From positions 310,001 to 374,000 of the forward strand of contig NZ_JAAN01000014.1 in NCBI RefSeq assembly GCF_000559025.1: DNA of 64,000 nucleotides. The letters run 5' to 3'. The notes under the pieces are model-generated. The model saw nothing but the letters and a program-made list of their open reading frames with translations, was not told where the DNA came from and did not search any database. Numbering within the stretch: the stretch's first letter is position 1; each line of letters begins with the position of its first letter. The DNA comes from Luteimonas huabeiensis HB2 (GTDB lineage: Bacteria > Pseudomonadota > Gammaproteobacteria > Xanthomonadales > Xanthomonadaceae). Positions 43,355 through 54,490 of this stretch are shown in pieces. The position numbers and the translations under genes are program-made.

Positions 43355-43382
43355 ATTATAATGAGAATTGTTATTGATTCAA
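43355..43382 (-). promoter_or_regulatory. Promoter with overlapping Fur box for the TonB receptor
   Basis: On the minus strand: -35 TTGAAT (43382-43377), 16-base spacer, -10 TATAAT (43360-43355), the only AT-rich patch in the region. The 19-mer TATAATGAGAATTGTTATT (43357-43375) matches 14 of 19 bases of the Fur consensus GATAATGATAATCATTATC and covers the spacer and -10. Iron-loaded Fur would block polymerase. The leader to the ATG is about 120 bases. The rest of the 331-base gap 43230-43560 shows nothing recognised. Confidence 0.8.
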
Positions 43383-43560
43383 TCCGTTCAGGCTGCCGGT
43401 CTGCGGGACAGGCGCAGGCCCGCGCGGCTGTCGCGCCCGGGCGCTCATGCGGCGCGCCTGGGCGATGCAGGGACCGCCAGGCGCCGCCGGGTCGGGGCGA
43501 AACGCGACCGGCGGCGCCCGGCGTCGGCCGCATGCGGCGCCGTCGCCGGATCGGGCGGCG

Positions 43561-43773
43561 TCAGTCCCAGTCGGAATGGATGAAAGGCATGCCGCGTTCG
43601 TCGAGCATGCGCACACCGGTCGGTACGCGGTGGATGCGGTGGTGCAGGCGGGCCAGGGAATCGGCGCGATCGAACGCGCGCACCGGGTCGGCTTCGCGGG
43701 CGACCAGCTCCCCGCGGAAGCGCACTTCCCACATCCTGTCCTTCGCCGCGACCTCCACGAGTACGCGTTCCAT
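43561..43773 (-). CDS. Small uncharacterised protein (DUF2188-like)
   Basis: 70 residues from ATG 43773, preceded by GGAGG/AAGGGG-type sequence; upstream open sequence is low-complexity. It reads as a small alpha-beta protein (MERVLVEVAAKDRMWEVRFRG, then ADPVRAFDRADSLARLHH, then PTGVRMLDERG), resembling DUF2188 proteins of unknown function. It lies between the Fur-boxed receptor and the Rieske gene; 43774-44038 holds nothing recognised. Confidence 0.6.
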   Translation of the reverse strand: MERVLVEVAAKDRMWEVRFRGELVAREADPVRAFDRADSLARLHHRIHRVPTGVRMLDERGMPFIHSDWD

Positions 43774-44038
43774 GCCCCTTCGCCTCCCTGCCGGATGCCT
43801 GCGGCCGCGTCCTCCTCCTGGGGCGCCCGCGATCCGGCCTTGCGCACTATGCCATTCCCGGGCGCCGGCGTCTGCGGACGACGCCGGCGCATCGGCGCCG
43901 AGGGGACCGATCCCGCTCGCGCGAGCCGTGCCCGGCGGCAAGGGCGGCCGCTACCGCCGCGGCCGGGGAGCGCGCGGGGAGGCGGCGACAGCGGGCGCGC
44001 GGAAACCGGCGCGCGGCGGCCGGTCCGCCTCGATGCGC

Positions 44039-44377
44039 CTAGCCCCCAGGCCCCTGGCGGTCGTCGCGGGTCCAGACGCCGCCGTCGCGCACCTCGACCG
44101 GAAACTTCGCCACCGGTGCGTAGGCCGGCGCGCACAGCGCACGGCCGTCGCGCACGTCGAAGCGGGCGCCGTGCAGCACGCATTCGATGCTGCCCTCGGC
44201 CGGATCGAGCGCGCCGGCGGACAGTTCGAAGTCCTCGTGGGTACAGCGGTCCTCGAGCGCGTAGTAGTCGCCGTCGAGGTTGACCACCAGGATCGGGGTG
44301 TCGCCGTCCCAGGCCACCCGGCTCTCGCCCGGCAGCAGCTCGGCGGTCGCGCACACGAAGATCCAGTCCTGGCCCAT
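44039..44377 (-). CDS. Rieske [2Fe-2S] ferredoxin
   Basis: 112 residues, soluble. The cluster ligands are all present: Cys45-x-His47 (CTHED) and Cys66-x2-His69 (CVLHG). It resembles the ferredoxin component of Rieske non-haem iron oxygenases and NirD-like proteins, but no oxygenase is nearby. Placed downstream of the suf operon (22 bases after the acetyltransferase), it may be a client or electron donor for that system. Confidence 0.88.
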   Translation of the reverse strand: MGQDWIFVCATAELLPGESRVAWDGDTPILVVNLDGDYYALEDRCTHEDFELSAGALDPAEGSIECVLHGARFDVRDGRALCAPAYAPVAKFPVEVRDGGVWTRDDRQGPGG

Positions 44378-44399
44378 CGCGCGATTGTACCGGCGCGGG

Positions 44400-44933
44400 T
44401 CAGGACAGCGGCTTCTCCAGCACCTCGAAGCGCAGGTCGTCGCGGCGCGGGATGCCGTAGCGCGGGTCGCCGTAGGGGAACGGGCGGTGACGGCCGGTGC
44501 GGCGGTAGCCGCGGCGCTGGTACCAGGCGATCAGCTCCTCGCGCAGGTCGATCACGGTCATGCGCATCAGCGGCAGGCGCCATTCCTCGCGGGCGATGCG
44601 CTCGCACTCGGCGAGCACGGCGTGCCCGATGCCGCCGCCCTGGCGGCGCGGGGCGACTGCGAACATGCCGAAATAGCCGGCGCCGTCGTCCTCGGCGACG
44701 TGCGCGCAGGCGACCGGGCCGGTGCCGTCCTCGCCCAGCACCACCCGGCTGCGCGGGCGGCGGATGTCGGCCAGCAGCACGTCGGGGGCGATGCGCTCGC
44801 CGTCGAGCAGGTCGGCCTCGGTGGTCCAGCCCGCGCGGCTGGCGTCGCCGCGATAGGCCGAGGTCACCAGGGCGACGAGCGCCGGCACATCGGCGGGAAC
44901 GGCGGCGCGGAAGCGGAGCGGGGCTGGCGTCAT
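44400..44933 (-). CDS. GNAT family N-acetyltransferase
   Basis: 177 residues. Acetyl-CoA site motif A is FAVAPRRQGGGIGHAVLAECE (pattern Q/R-x-x-G-x-G/A); motif B near MTVIDLREELIAWYQRRGYR, the usual GNAT ending. Substrate unknown. It is downstream of sufS after a 199-base gap (44934-45132) in which no gene or clear signal was seen. Confidence 0.85.
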   Translation of the reverse strand: MTPAPLRFRAAVPADVPALVALVTSAYRGDASRAGWTTEADLLDGERIAPDVLLADIRRPRSRVVLGEDGTGPVACAHVAEDDGAGYFGMFAVAPRRQGGGIGHAVLAECERIAREEWRLPLMRMTVIDLREELIAWYQRRGYRRTGRHRPFPYGDPRYGIPRRDDLRFEVLEKPLS

Positions 44934-45132
44934 CGGGCGGGAAGGGCTGGGGGATGCGCTGTTCTCGCGCGTTCGCGGCCGCGGCGCAAGCCGTCGCGGC
45001 GGACGCAGCCGCGCGCGCGGGCTCGCTCGAAACCCGGCGGTGCGGCGCCGGCCGTCGTTGCCGGGTGCGGTGCGCGGATGCATCCCGTCCGCCGCGCCGG
45101 TCGCGCGAGCGCGCTGCCGCGGCCGGATCGCG

Positions 45133-46395
45133 TCAGCCCAGCAGCCGGCGCACCTTGCGCAGGGCGGCGACGAAGGCGTCGATCTCCTCGTGGGTGTTGT
45201 AGAAGGCCAGCGAGGCGCGGCAGGTGGCGGCGACCCCGTAGAACTGCAGCAGCGGGTGCGCGCAGTGCTGGCCGGAGCGGATCGCCACGCCTTCCAGGTC
45301 GAGCAGGGTCGCCAGGTCGTGGGCGTGGGCGCCCTCGACCAGGAACGAGACCACCGCCGCCTTGTCGGGCGCGCGGCCGAGGATGCGCACGCCGGCCTCG
45401 GCGTCCAGCGCTTCGGTCAGGTGGGCCAGCAGCTCGGACTCGCGGGCCTCGATCCGCGCCAGACCGATCGCGTCCAGGTAATCGGCCGCCGCGGTCAGGC
45501 CGACGAAGCCGGCGATGTTCGGCGTGCCGGCCTCGAAGCGGTGCGGCGGGTCGTTGTAGACCGTGCCCTCGAAGCTGACCTCCTTGATCATCTCGCCGCC
45601 GCCGATGAACGGCGGCATCGCCTCCAGGTGCTCGCGGCGCGCCCACAGCGCGCCGGTGCCGGTGGGCCCGAGCATCTTGTGGCCGGTGAAGGCGTAGAAG
45701 TCGCAGCCGATGGCGGCGACGTCCACGGGCCGGTGCGGCACCGCCTGGGAGCCGTCGACCACGGTGACGATGCCGCGCCGGCGCGCCTCGCGGCACAGCT
45801 CGCGCACCGGGTTGACCGTGCCGAGCAGGTTGGAGACGTGCGCCACCGCGAACAGCTTGACGTCGGGCGTCATCGCGCGCGCCAGCGCCTCGCGGTCGAG
45901 CGTGCCGTCCTCGCGGATCTCGGCGACCCGGATCGCGGCGCCGGTGCGCTCGGCCACCAGTTGCCAGGGCACGATGTTGGCGTGGTGCTCCATGCGCGAG
46001 ACCAGGATCGTGTCGCCGGGCCCCAGCCGCGGCAGCGCCCACGAGTAGGCCACCAGGTTGATCGCGAAGGTGGTGCCGCTGCACAGCACCAGTTCGTCGG
46101 CGCGCACGTTGAGCAGGCGCGCCAGCCGCCTGCGCGCGCCCTCGTAGGCCTCGGTGGCCTCGGTGCCGAGCTGGTGCACGGCGCGGCTGACGTTGGCGTT
46201 GAAGCGGCGGTAGTAGCCGTCCACCGCCTCGATGACCGCGGCCGGCTTCTGCGCGGTGTTGGCGTTGTCGAAATAGATCAGCGGGCGGCCGTGCACCGTG
46301 CGATGCAGCAGCGGGAAGTCCGCGCGCAGCCGCGCCCAGTCGACGGCGGCGGGCGCGTCCGCGGCGGGCGCGGCGGCGGGATGCGGTGCGCTCAT
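45133..46395 (-). CDS. sufS: Cysteine desulfurase SufS
   Basis: 420 residues, class II. PLP lysine Lys240 in FTGHKMLGPTG, persulfide cysteine Cys378 in RSGQHCAHP, and SRMEHHANIVPWQ. It removes sulfur from cysteine for the SufBCD scaffold. Overlaps sufD by four bases. No sufE or sufU follows, so its sulfur acceptor must be encoded elsewhere. Confidence 0.96.
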   Translation of the reverse strand: MSAPHPAAAPAADAPAAVDWARLRADFPLLHRTVHGRPLIYFDNANTAQKPAAVIEAVDGYYRRFNANVSRAVHQLGTEATEAYEGARRRLARLLNVRADELVLCSGTTFAINLVAYSWALPRLGPGDTILVSRMEHHANIVPWQLVAERTGAAIRVAEIREDGTLDREALARAMTPDVKLFAVAHVSNLLGTVNPVRELCREARRRGIVTVVDGSQAVPHRPVDVAAIGCDFYAFTGHKMLGPTGTGALWARREHLEAMPPFIGGGEMIKEVSFEGTVYNDPPHRFEAGTPNIAGFVGLTAAADYLDAIGLARIEARESELLAHLTEALDAEAGVRILGRAPDKAAVVSFLVEGAHAHDLATLLDLEGVAIRSGQHCAHPLLQFYGVAATCRASLAFYNTHEEIDAFVAALRKVRRLLG

Positions 46396-47659
46396 CGCGC
46401 CACCACCCCTTCGAGCGCGCGCGCCAGGGCGGCGTCGAGCGCCTCGTGCAGCGGGCCGGCGCCGGCCGCGGCCAGCGGCTCGCGCGCGAACGCGCCGGTC
46501 AGCAGGGCGCGCGCCTGCGCTTCCGGCAGGCCGCGCGCGCGCAGGTAGAACAGCGCGTCGGGGTCGAGGCGGCCGACGGTGGCGCCGTGCGCGGCCTGCA
46601 CCTCGTCGGCGTGGATGACCAGCACAGGCTGGGTGTCGATCTCCGCCTCGGCCGACAGCAGCAGGTTCTTGTTCGACAGCCGGGCGTCGGTGCCGTCGGC
46701 GCCCTCGCGGATCAGGATGCCGCCGTGGAAGACCACGCGGCTGCGGTCGGCGGCGGCGCCGCGCCACAGCAGCTCGGCCGCGGTGTCGCGGGCGACGTGG
46801 TCGATGCCGAGGCGGGTGTCGAGGTGGCGGCGCCCGCTGCCCAGCAGCACGCCATTGGCGACCAGGCGTGCGCGGTCGCCTTCCAGGCGCACGTTCAGTT
46901 CGTGCCGGGAAAGCGCCGCGCCCAGCTCCGCATCGACGCGGCGGTATTCGGCGTCCGCGGCCAGCACCGCGTCGGTGCGCAGCAGCGCGGTCATGCCGGC
47001 GTCGTCGTCCTGCACGCGCGCATGGACCAGGCGGGCGCCCTCGGCGAGGTGGACGTGGGCCAGGCTGTTGTCGAGATGGCGCGCGTCCGCGCCGGCGCGC
47101 AGGCGGTGCTCGACCAGGCGCAGGCTGGCGCCGCGACGCAGCTCGATGCGGTGGCGCAGGTGCCAGGCGAGATCCTCGCCGGCGGGGGCGCCGACGAACA
47201 CCAGGTGCAGCGGCGCCTCGGCCTGGACGCCGGCCTCGGCCTGCAGCAGCACGCCTTCCTCGGCCAGGGCGGCGTTGAGGCGGGCGAACACCTCGTCGCT
47301 GCGCTCGAAGCGCCGCGTCAGGAACCGCAGCGCCTCGCCGCCGCCGGCCAGCGCTTCGGAGAGCGGCCGCAGCGAGACGCCGTCGGGCAGGTCGTCCAGC
47401 CGCGACAGCGCCGGTACGTGGCGGCCGTTGACGAACACCAGCCGCGGCGACGGGATGCGCGCGAGCAGGGCCTCGTCGAGCGCCGCCGGCGCGGCCGGGG
47501 CCACGCCGAAGCGGCGCCGTTCCAGCGCGCGCAGCGGGGTGTACTTCCAGGCTTCGCTGCGCGGGCCGGGCAGGCCGTCGCGCAGGGCCTCGTCGAGCGC
47601 GGCGCGGCGCGCGGCATCGCCGCGGAAGCCGGCCGCCAGCGATTCGAGCAGCGGGCTCA

Positions 47660-47663
<4 letters not shown>
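46392..47663 (-). CDS. sufD: Fe-S assembly protein SufD
   Basis: 423 residues. SufD pattern: SEAWKYTPLRALERRRF at the N-terminus, an extended right-handed beta-helix in the middle, and VFHGGILIREGADGTDARLSNKNLLLS, then HADEVQAAHGATVGRLDPDALFYLRARGLPEAQAR. Part of the SufBC2D scaffold. Starts with ATGATG overlapping the sufC stop. Confidence 0.95.
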
Positions 47664-48421
<758 letters not shown>

Positions 48422-48446
48422 GGGATTTCCGTAGTTGTCCTGAGCC

Positions 48447-48534
48447 CCCTCTCCCGCTGGCGGGAGAGGGCTGGGGCGAGAGCGCATGCCCTCATCCGGC
48501 GCTGTGCGCCGCCTTCTCCCGCGGGCGGGAGAAG
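48447..48534. repeat. REP-like double hairpin between sufB and sufC
   Basis: Hairpin 1: CCCTCTCCCGC (48447-48457) with 48460-48470. Hairpin 2: CTTCTCCCGC (48513-48522) with 48525-48534. Between them CTCATCCGGCGCTGTGCGCC matches the internal module of the MITE-like elements, but the 19-bp terminal repeats are missing. Inside an operon it could slow or stop part of transcription or protect the upstream mRNA. Confidence 0.7.
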
Positions 48535-48546
48535 CGAGAAGGAGAC

Positions 48547-50007
<1,461 letters not shown>

Positions 50008-50024
50008 GGGGGGGCTGCCTACTG

Positions 50025-50486
50025 TCAGGGGCCGGCCAGGCGCGCATCGATGCGGCGCGCCGGCGTAGCGGGGGAGGGGAGAGGAGCGTCGTGCAGCATC
50101 TGCGCCAGGCTCACGCCGCGCAGCGCGTCGGCGACCACGTCGTTGATGCGGCGCCAGTTGGCGCGCACTCCGCACTGGTGGGAGATGCCGCACTGGCTGT
50201 CGTCCAGGCTGCACTCGGTCATCGCCAGCGGGCCTTCCATCGCCTCGACGATCTCGATCAGGCTGATCGCGGCGGCCGGGCGCGCCAGGCGGTAGCCGCC
50301 GTTGGCGCCGCGGAAGCCCTCGACCAGGCCCGCCTGGGCCAGCGGCTTGAGCACCTTGCTGACGGTCGGCGCTTCCAGGCCCGCGCGCTCGGCCAGGTCC
50401 GCCGCGCACAGCACCGCGTCCGGACGCGCGGCGAGCGCGGTCAGGACGACGGTGGCGTAGTCGGTGAGCCTGGTGACGCGGAGCAT
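50025..50486 (-). CDS. Rrf2-family SUF regulator
   Basis: 153 residues from ATG 50486. An N-terminal winged helix ([13 protein letters not shown] to [11 protein letters not shown]) and three cysteines Cys92, Cys99 and Cys105 spaced like the [2Fe-2S] ligands of IscR. In the suf operons of this group the first gene encodes a SUF-type Rrf2 repressor (TIGR02944-like), thought to sense cluster status and control the operon. Divergent from the SET gene; an operator in 50487-50675 is expected but I could not identify one. Confidence 0.92.
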   Translation of the reverse strand: MLRVTRLTDYATVVLTALAARPDAVLCAADLAERAGLEAPTVSKVLKPLAQAGLVEGFRGANGGYRLARPAAAISLIEIVEAMEGPLAMTECSLDDSQCGISHQCGVRANWRRINDVVADALRGVSLAQMLHDAPLPSPATPARRIDARLAGP

Positions 50487-50675
50487 GGGGGGGCGGGGAC
50501 GATCCGTCAAATCGGACCGAAATTGTACTCTTTCGATCGCGGCGCGGCCAGTCCGCCGGTGCGCCTGGATTCATTCGCGCCCGTGCCCGTGCCGCGCGGG
50601 CGTCGGGGCCGCCCGTCGCATGGCGCCGGCTCGCCGCATGCCACACAATGCCGGTTCTCCATTCCGCTCAGACCG

Positions 50676-51158
50676 ATGCCGAAGCAACCCCTGAAGATCG
50701 AAGCCCGCAAGTCCCCGATCCACGGCAATGGCGTGTTCGCCAAGCGCAAGATCCGCAAGGGCGAGCGCATCATCCGCTACGTCGGTGCGCTGCGCACCCA
50801 CGACGAGGTGGACGCGGCCTATGCCGACGTCGAGGAGAACGGGCATACGTTCCTGTTCACCCTCAACGACGAGTACGTCATCGACGCCAACGTGCGCGGC
50901 AACGTCGCGCGCTGGATCAACCACAGCTGCGCGCCGAACTGCGAGGCGGTGGTGGAGGAGGACGACAAGGGGCGCCCGGAGAAGGACCGGGTGTACATCG
51001 AGGCGCTGCGCGACATCGCCCGCGGCGAGGAGCTGACCTACAACTACGGGATCACCCTCGAGGAGCGGCACACGCCGAAGCTGAAGAAGCTCTGGGGCTG
51101 CCGCTGCGGCCAGCCCAACTGCACCGGGACCATGCTGCAGCCCAAGCGCAAGCGCTGA
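50676..51158 (+). CDS. SET-domain lysine methyltransferase-like protein
   Basis: 160 residues, almost only a SET domain. SAM-site motifs NHSCAPNC (82-89) and YNYG (122-125) are intact, with the N-terminal HGNGVFAKRKIRKGERII and a post-SET cluster Cys142, Cys144, Cys149. Resembles eukaryotic-type protein lysine methyltransferases; small bacterial versions occur in Xanthomonadaceae and some pathogens. The target is unknown. Predicted cytoplasmic, with no secretion signal. Single gene, convergent with miaB. Confidence 0.9.
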   Translation: MPKQPLKIEARKSPIHGNGVFAKRKIRKGERIIRYVGALRTHDEVDAAYADVEENGHTFLFTLNDEYVIDANVRGNVARWINHSCAPNCEAVVEEDDKGRPEKDRVYIEALRDIARGEELTYNYGITLEERHTPKLKKLWGCRCGQPNCTGTMLQPKRKR

Positions 51159-51207
51159 AGCGGCCGCCCCGGGGCATCGCGGCGGCCCGGGCCGGGCCGG
51201 CGGGGCG

Positions 51208-52638
51208 TCAGGCGGCCGCCGGCGCGGCCACGCGGCCGCGCAGCGAATTGCTCATCGCCTCGGTGATCGTCACGTCCACGAAGCGCCCGATCAGCGACCT
51301 GGGCGCCGGGAAGTTCACGAAGCGCATGTTCTCGGTGCGCCCGGTCAGCTCGTGCTCGCTCTTGCGCGAAACGCCTTCCACCAGCACCCGCTGGGTGGTC
51401 CCCACCATCGCCTCGGCGATGCGGCGCGCGTTGGCGTTGATCGCGGCCTGCAGCCGCTCCAGCCGCGCGTGCTTGACCGCGGCCGGGATGTCGTCGGGCA
51501 GGTCGGCGGCCGGGGTGCCGGGGCGACGGGAATAGATGAAGGAGAAGCTCTGGTCGAAGCCGACCTCCTCGATCAGCTTCATCGTCTTCTCGAAATCCGC
51601 GTCGGTCTCGCCGGGGAAGCCGACGATGAAGTCCGAGGACAGGCAGATGCCCGGGCGCACCGCGCGCAGCTTGCGCACCTTCTGCTTGAACTCCAGCGCG
51701 GTGTAGCCGCGCTTCATCGCCGCCAGGATGCGATCGCTGCCCGATTGCACCGGCAGGTGCAGGAAGTCGGCCAGCTGCGGCACGTCGCGGTAGGCCTCCA
51801 CCAGCGAGTCGGAGAACTCCAGCGGGTGCGAGGTGGTGAAGCGGATGCGCTCGATGCCCTCGATTTCGGCGACGGTGCGGATCAGCAGGCCCAGGTCGGC
51901 ATGCGCCTCGCCGGCATCGCCGCCGCCCATGGGGCCGCGGTAGGCGTTGACGTTCTGGCCGAGCAGGGTGACCTCGCGCACGCCCTGGCCGGCGAGCTGC
52001 ACGATCTCCACCAGCACGTCCTCGAACGGCCGGCTGACCTCCTCGCCGCGGGTGTAGGGCACCACGCAGAAGCTGCAGTACTTGCTGCAGCCCTCCATGA
52101 TCGAGACGAACGCGGTCGGGCCCTCGGCGCGCGGCTCGGGCATGGCGTCGAACTTCTCGATCTCCGGGAAGCTGATGTCCACCTGCGGCCGGCCCTGCTC
52201 GCGGCGGGCGCGGATCAGCTCCGGCAGCCGGTGCAGGGTCTGCGGCCCGAACACCAGGTCCACGAACGGGGCGCGCTTGACGATCGCCTCGCCTTCCTGC
52301 GAGGCCACGCAGCCGCCCACCCCGATCAGCACCGGGCGGTCGCCCTGCTTGAGAGCCTTCCAGCGGCCGAGCTGGCTGAACACCTTCTCCTGGGCCTTCT
52401 CGCGGATCGAGCAGGTGTTGACCAGGATGACGTCGGCCTCCTCGGCGCGGTCGGTCAGCTCCAGGCCTTCGGCGGCCGCCAGCACGTCGGCCATGCGGTC
52501 GGAGTCGTACACGTTCATCTGGCAGCCGTGGGTCTGGATGAACAGCTTGCCGCGCGCGGGCGAGCCGGCAGGCGCGGCGGGACGGGCCAGTGGAAGGATG
52601 TCGCCGACGGCGGGCGCGGGGCGGGTCTGGGCGGTCAT
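51208..52638 (-). CDS. miaB: tRNA-2-methylthio-N6-dimethylallyladenosine synthase
   Basis: 476 residues. The N-terminal methylthiotransferase domain has cysteines in THGCQMN (Cys39), NTCSIRE and [11 protein letters not shown]. The radical-SAM motif is [16 protein letters not shown]; a TRAM domain is at the C-terminus. Adds the methylthio group to i6A37 in tRNA and needs two Fe-S clusters. The first 30 residues are a Pro/Ala-rich extension. Divergent from the transglycosylase gene. Confidence 0.95.
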   Translation of the reverse strand: MTAQTRPAPAVGDILPLARPAAPAGSPARGKLFIQTHGCQMNVYDSDRMADVLAAAEGLELTDRAEEADVILVNTCSIREKAQEKVFSQLGRWKALKQGDRPVLIGVGGCVASQEGEAIVKRAPFVDLVFGPQTLHRLPELIRARREQGRPQVDISFPEIEKFDAMPEPRAEGPTAFVSIMEGCSKYCSFCVVPYTRGEEVSRPFEDVLVEIVQLAGQGVREVTLLGQNVNAYRGPMGGGDAGEAHADLGLLIRTVAEIEGIERIRFTTSHPLEFSDSLVEAYRDVPQLADFLHLPVQSGSDRILAAMKRGYTALEFKQKVRKLRAVRPGICLSSDFIVGFPGETDADFEKTMKLIEEVGFDQSFSFIYSRRPGTPAADLPDDIPAAVKHARLERLQAAINANARRIAEAMVGTTQRVLVEGVSRKSEHELTGRTENMRFVNFPAPRSLIGRFVDVTITEAMSNSLRGRVAAPAAA

Positions 52639-52827
52639 GGGCCTGGGTCGTGGGCATGTCCGGGGCGCGAAGGCGGAACCGGGCCGGATGGCGGGCGACG
52701 GGCGGCCCGCGTCGGGCCGGCGCGCAGTGTACCCGCACGCAGCGCCGGCCGCAGGCGTCGCCGGCCGCGTCCTGGGGTGCCGCGGCGCCCCTTGGCAAGC
52801 GGCGGCTTTGCGGCGAGACTGCGCCCG

Positions 52828-53706
52828 ATGGGGATCAAGGGGACCATCGCCGTGCTGTGCGCGCTCGCGTCCGCCCCGGCCGCGGCGGGCACGCTGTACC
52901 GGTGCGACAGCGGCGACGGCGTGCCGCAGTACGTCAGCAAGCGCGTGCCGGGCGCCCAGTGCCGGGTGATCAGCCGCTACACGGCCGCGGCCGGCCGCGC
53001 CCCCGCCGCCGGCCGCGTCGACGGTTCGCCGGCCACCGTGAATCCGGGCACGTCCGCGGCCTCCAGGCCGCGCGCAGCGGCCGGGGCCCCCGCTCGGCAG
53101 GCCGCGCCGGCCACCCGGCAGGTGCAGGGCCAGCTGTACTCCTACGTCAAGGACGGGATCCGCCACTACACCAGCCGGCCGCCGGCGGGCGGATCCGGCG
53201 CCACCGCCCTGCGCACGATCCGCTACAGCTTCATCGAGACCTGCCATGCCTGCGCCGCCCGGCCGGGGGTGAACTTCGGCACGGTGCGCCTGAACACGGA
53301 TGCCTACGCCGAGGAGGTCCGGGCCGCGGCGCGGGAATTCGGCGTCGACGAGGCGATCGTGCGGGCGATCATGCACGCGGAATCGGCGTTCAACCCGAAC
53401 GCGCTCTCGCGCGCCGGGGCCCAGGGCCTGATGCAGCTGATGCCGGCCACGGCGCGCCGCTTCGGCGTGGCCAATCCGTTCGACCCGGCGCAGAACATCC
53501 GCGGCGGGGTGGAATACCTGGCCTGGCTGCTGCGGCGCTTCAACGGCGACCTGACCCTGGCCGCGGCCGGCTACAACGCCGGCGAGGGCGCGGTGGACCG
53601 CCACGGCGGCGTGCCGCCCTACAGCGAGACCCGGCGCTACGTGGAGCGGGTGAACGTGCTCTCCGAACGCTACCGCGGCCATCTGGCCAGCGCCGGCGGG
53701 CGCTGA
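52828..53706 (+). CDS. Lytic transglycosylase (SLT domain) with DUF4124-like N-terminus
   Basis: 292 residues. Signal peptide about 1-20; an N-terminal DUF4124-like segment ([24 protein letters not shown]) and an Ala/Pro/Arg-rich linker; the SLT domain starts near 170 with catalytic Glu in [13 protein letters not shown], then [18 protein letters not shown] and [12 protein letters not shown]. Cleaves peptidoglycan glycan strands. A GAGACT hexamer (52815-52820) seven bases before the ATG may be a -10 element. Confidence 0.9.
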   Translation: MGIKGTIAVLCALASAPAAAGTLYRCDSGDGVPQYVSKRVPGAQCRVISRYTAAAGRAPAAGRVDGSPATVNPGTSAASRPRAAAGAPARQAAPATRQVQGQLYSYVKDGIRHYTSRPPAGGSGATALRTIRYSFIETCHACAARPGVNFGTVRLNTDAYAEEVRAAAREFGVDEAIVRAIMHAESAFNPNALSRAGAQGLMQLMPATARRFGVANPFDPAQNIRGGVEYLAWLLRRFNGDLTLAAAGYNAGEGAVDRHGGVPPYSETRRYVERVNVLSERYRGHLASAGGR

Positions 53707-53731
53707 GTCGAAACGTCCGGGGCGTCGGAGA

Positions 53732-53761
53732 TTGTCGGCCGATTCAGCGTTCCGTTACACT
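53732..53761 (+). promoter_or_regulatory. Possible promoter of petABC
   Basis: TTGTCG (53732-53737), 18-base spacer, TACACT (53756-53761); each hexamer matches four of six consensus bases. It would give a leader of about 85 bases before petA. Confidence 0.4.
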
Positions 53762-53851
53762 TGATCGTCTTTTGGCGTGCGCATCGGCGACGGAAGACGC
53801 GCGCGGCAGCCAGTTTTTTCACCAGCTACCGAAAGGTTCGCGGAGTGCCGG

Positions 53852-54490
53852 ATGGCCAATGAAACGGTGATCAATCCCGTCGATGGCGAGGATTCAGTCA
53901 ATACGGGGCGTCGCCGCTTCCTGACCGCCACCACCGCGGTGGTGGGCGCGGTCGGGGTGGTGGGAGCGGCGGTGCCGTTCATCAAGTCCTGGAACCCGAG
54001 CGCGCGGGCGCTGCTGGCGGGCGCTCCCGTCACCGTGGACATCAGCGCGCTGCAGGAGGGCCAGCGCCTGATCCTGGAGTGGCGCGGCCAGCCGATCTGG
54101 ATCGTCAAGCGGTCCAAGGCGATCCTCGACGCGCTGCCGACGCTGGACCCGCTGCTGCGCGATCCGACCTCCGAGAACGCCGACCAGCAGCCGGCCTACG
54201 TGCGCGAGGCCAATCCGGAGCTGCGCTCGATCAAGCCCGAGATCTCGGTACTGGTCGGGCTGTGCACGCACCTGGGCTGCTCGCCGGAGATGGCCGCCGA
54301 GATCCGGCCCGAGCCGTTCGATCCGAACTGGAAGGGCGGCTATTTCTGCCCCTGCCACAAGTCGAAGTTCGACATGGCCGGCCGCGTCTTCCAGGGCGTC
54401 CCGGCCCCGACCAACCTGGTCGTGCCGCCGCACTATTACGCCGACGACAACACCATCGTCATCGGCGTCGATCCGGAGGGGGCCGCTTAA
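53852..54490 (+). CDS. petA: Ubiquinol-cytochrome c reductase, Rieske iron-sulfur subunit
   Basis: 212 residues from ATG 53852 with GGAG upstream. Twin-arginine signal-anchor (GRRRFLTATTAVVGAVGVVG, 19-38). Cluster ligands Cys138-x-His140 with disulfide Cys143, and Cys166-x2-His169 with Cys168. Passes electrons from ubiquinol to cytochrome c1 in complex III. The stop is immediately followed by the petB ATG. Confidence 0.96.
   Translation: MANETVINPVDGEDSVNTGRRRFLTATTAVVGAVGVVGAAVPFIKSWNPSARALLAGAPVTVDISALQEGQRLILEWRGQPIWIVKRSKAILDALPTLDPLLRDPTSENADQQPAYVREANPELRSIKPEISVLVGLCTHLGCSPEMAAEIRPEPFDPNWKGGYFCPCHKSKFDMAGRVFQGVPAPTNLVVPPHYYADDNTIVIGVDPEGAA

Noticed and set aside
40788-43361. Open frame of 857 codons antisense to the TonB receptor
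   Set aside because: Val/Ala/Gly/His repeats typical of the reverse complement of a GC-rich receptor gene; the receptor has a full domain set and a promoter.
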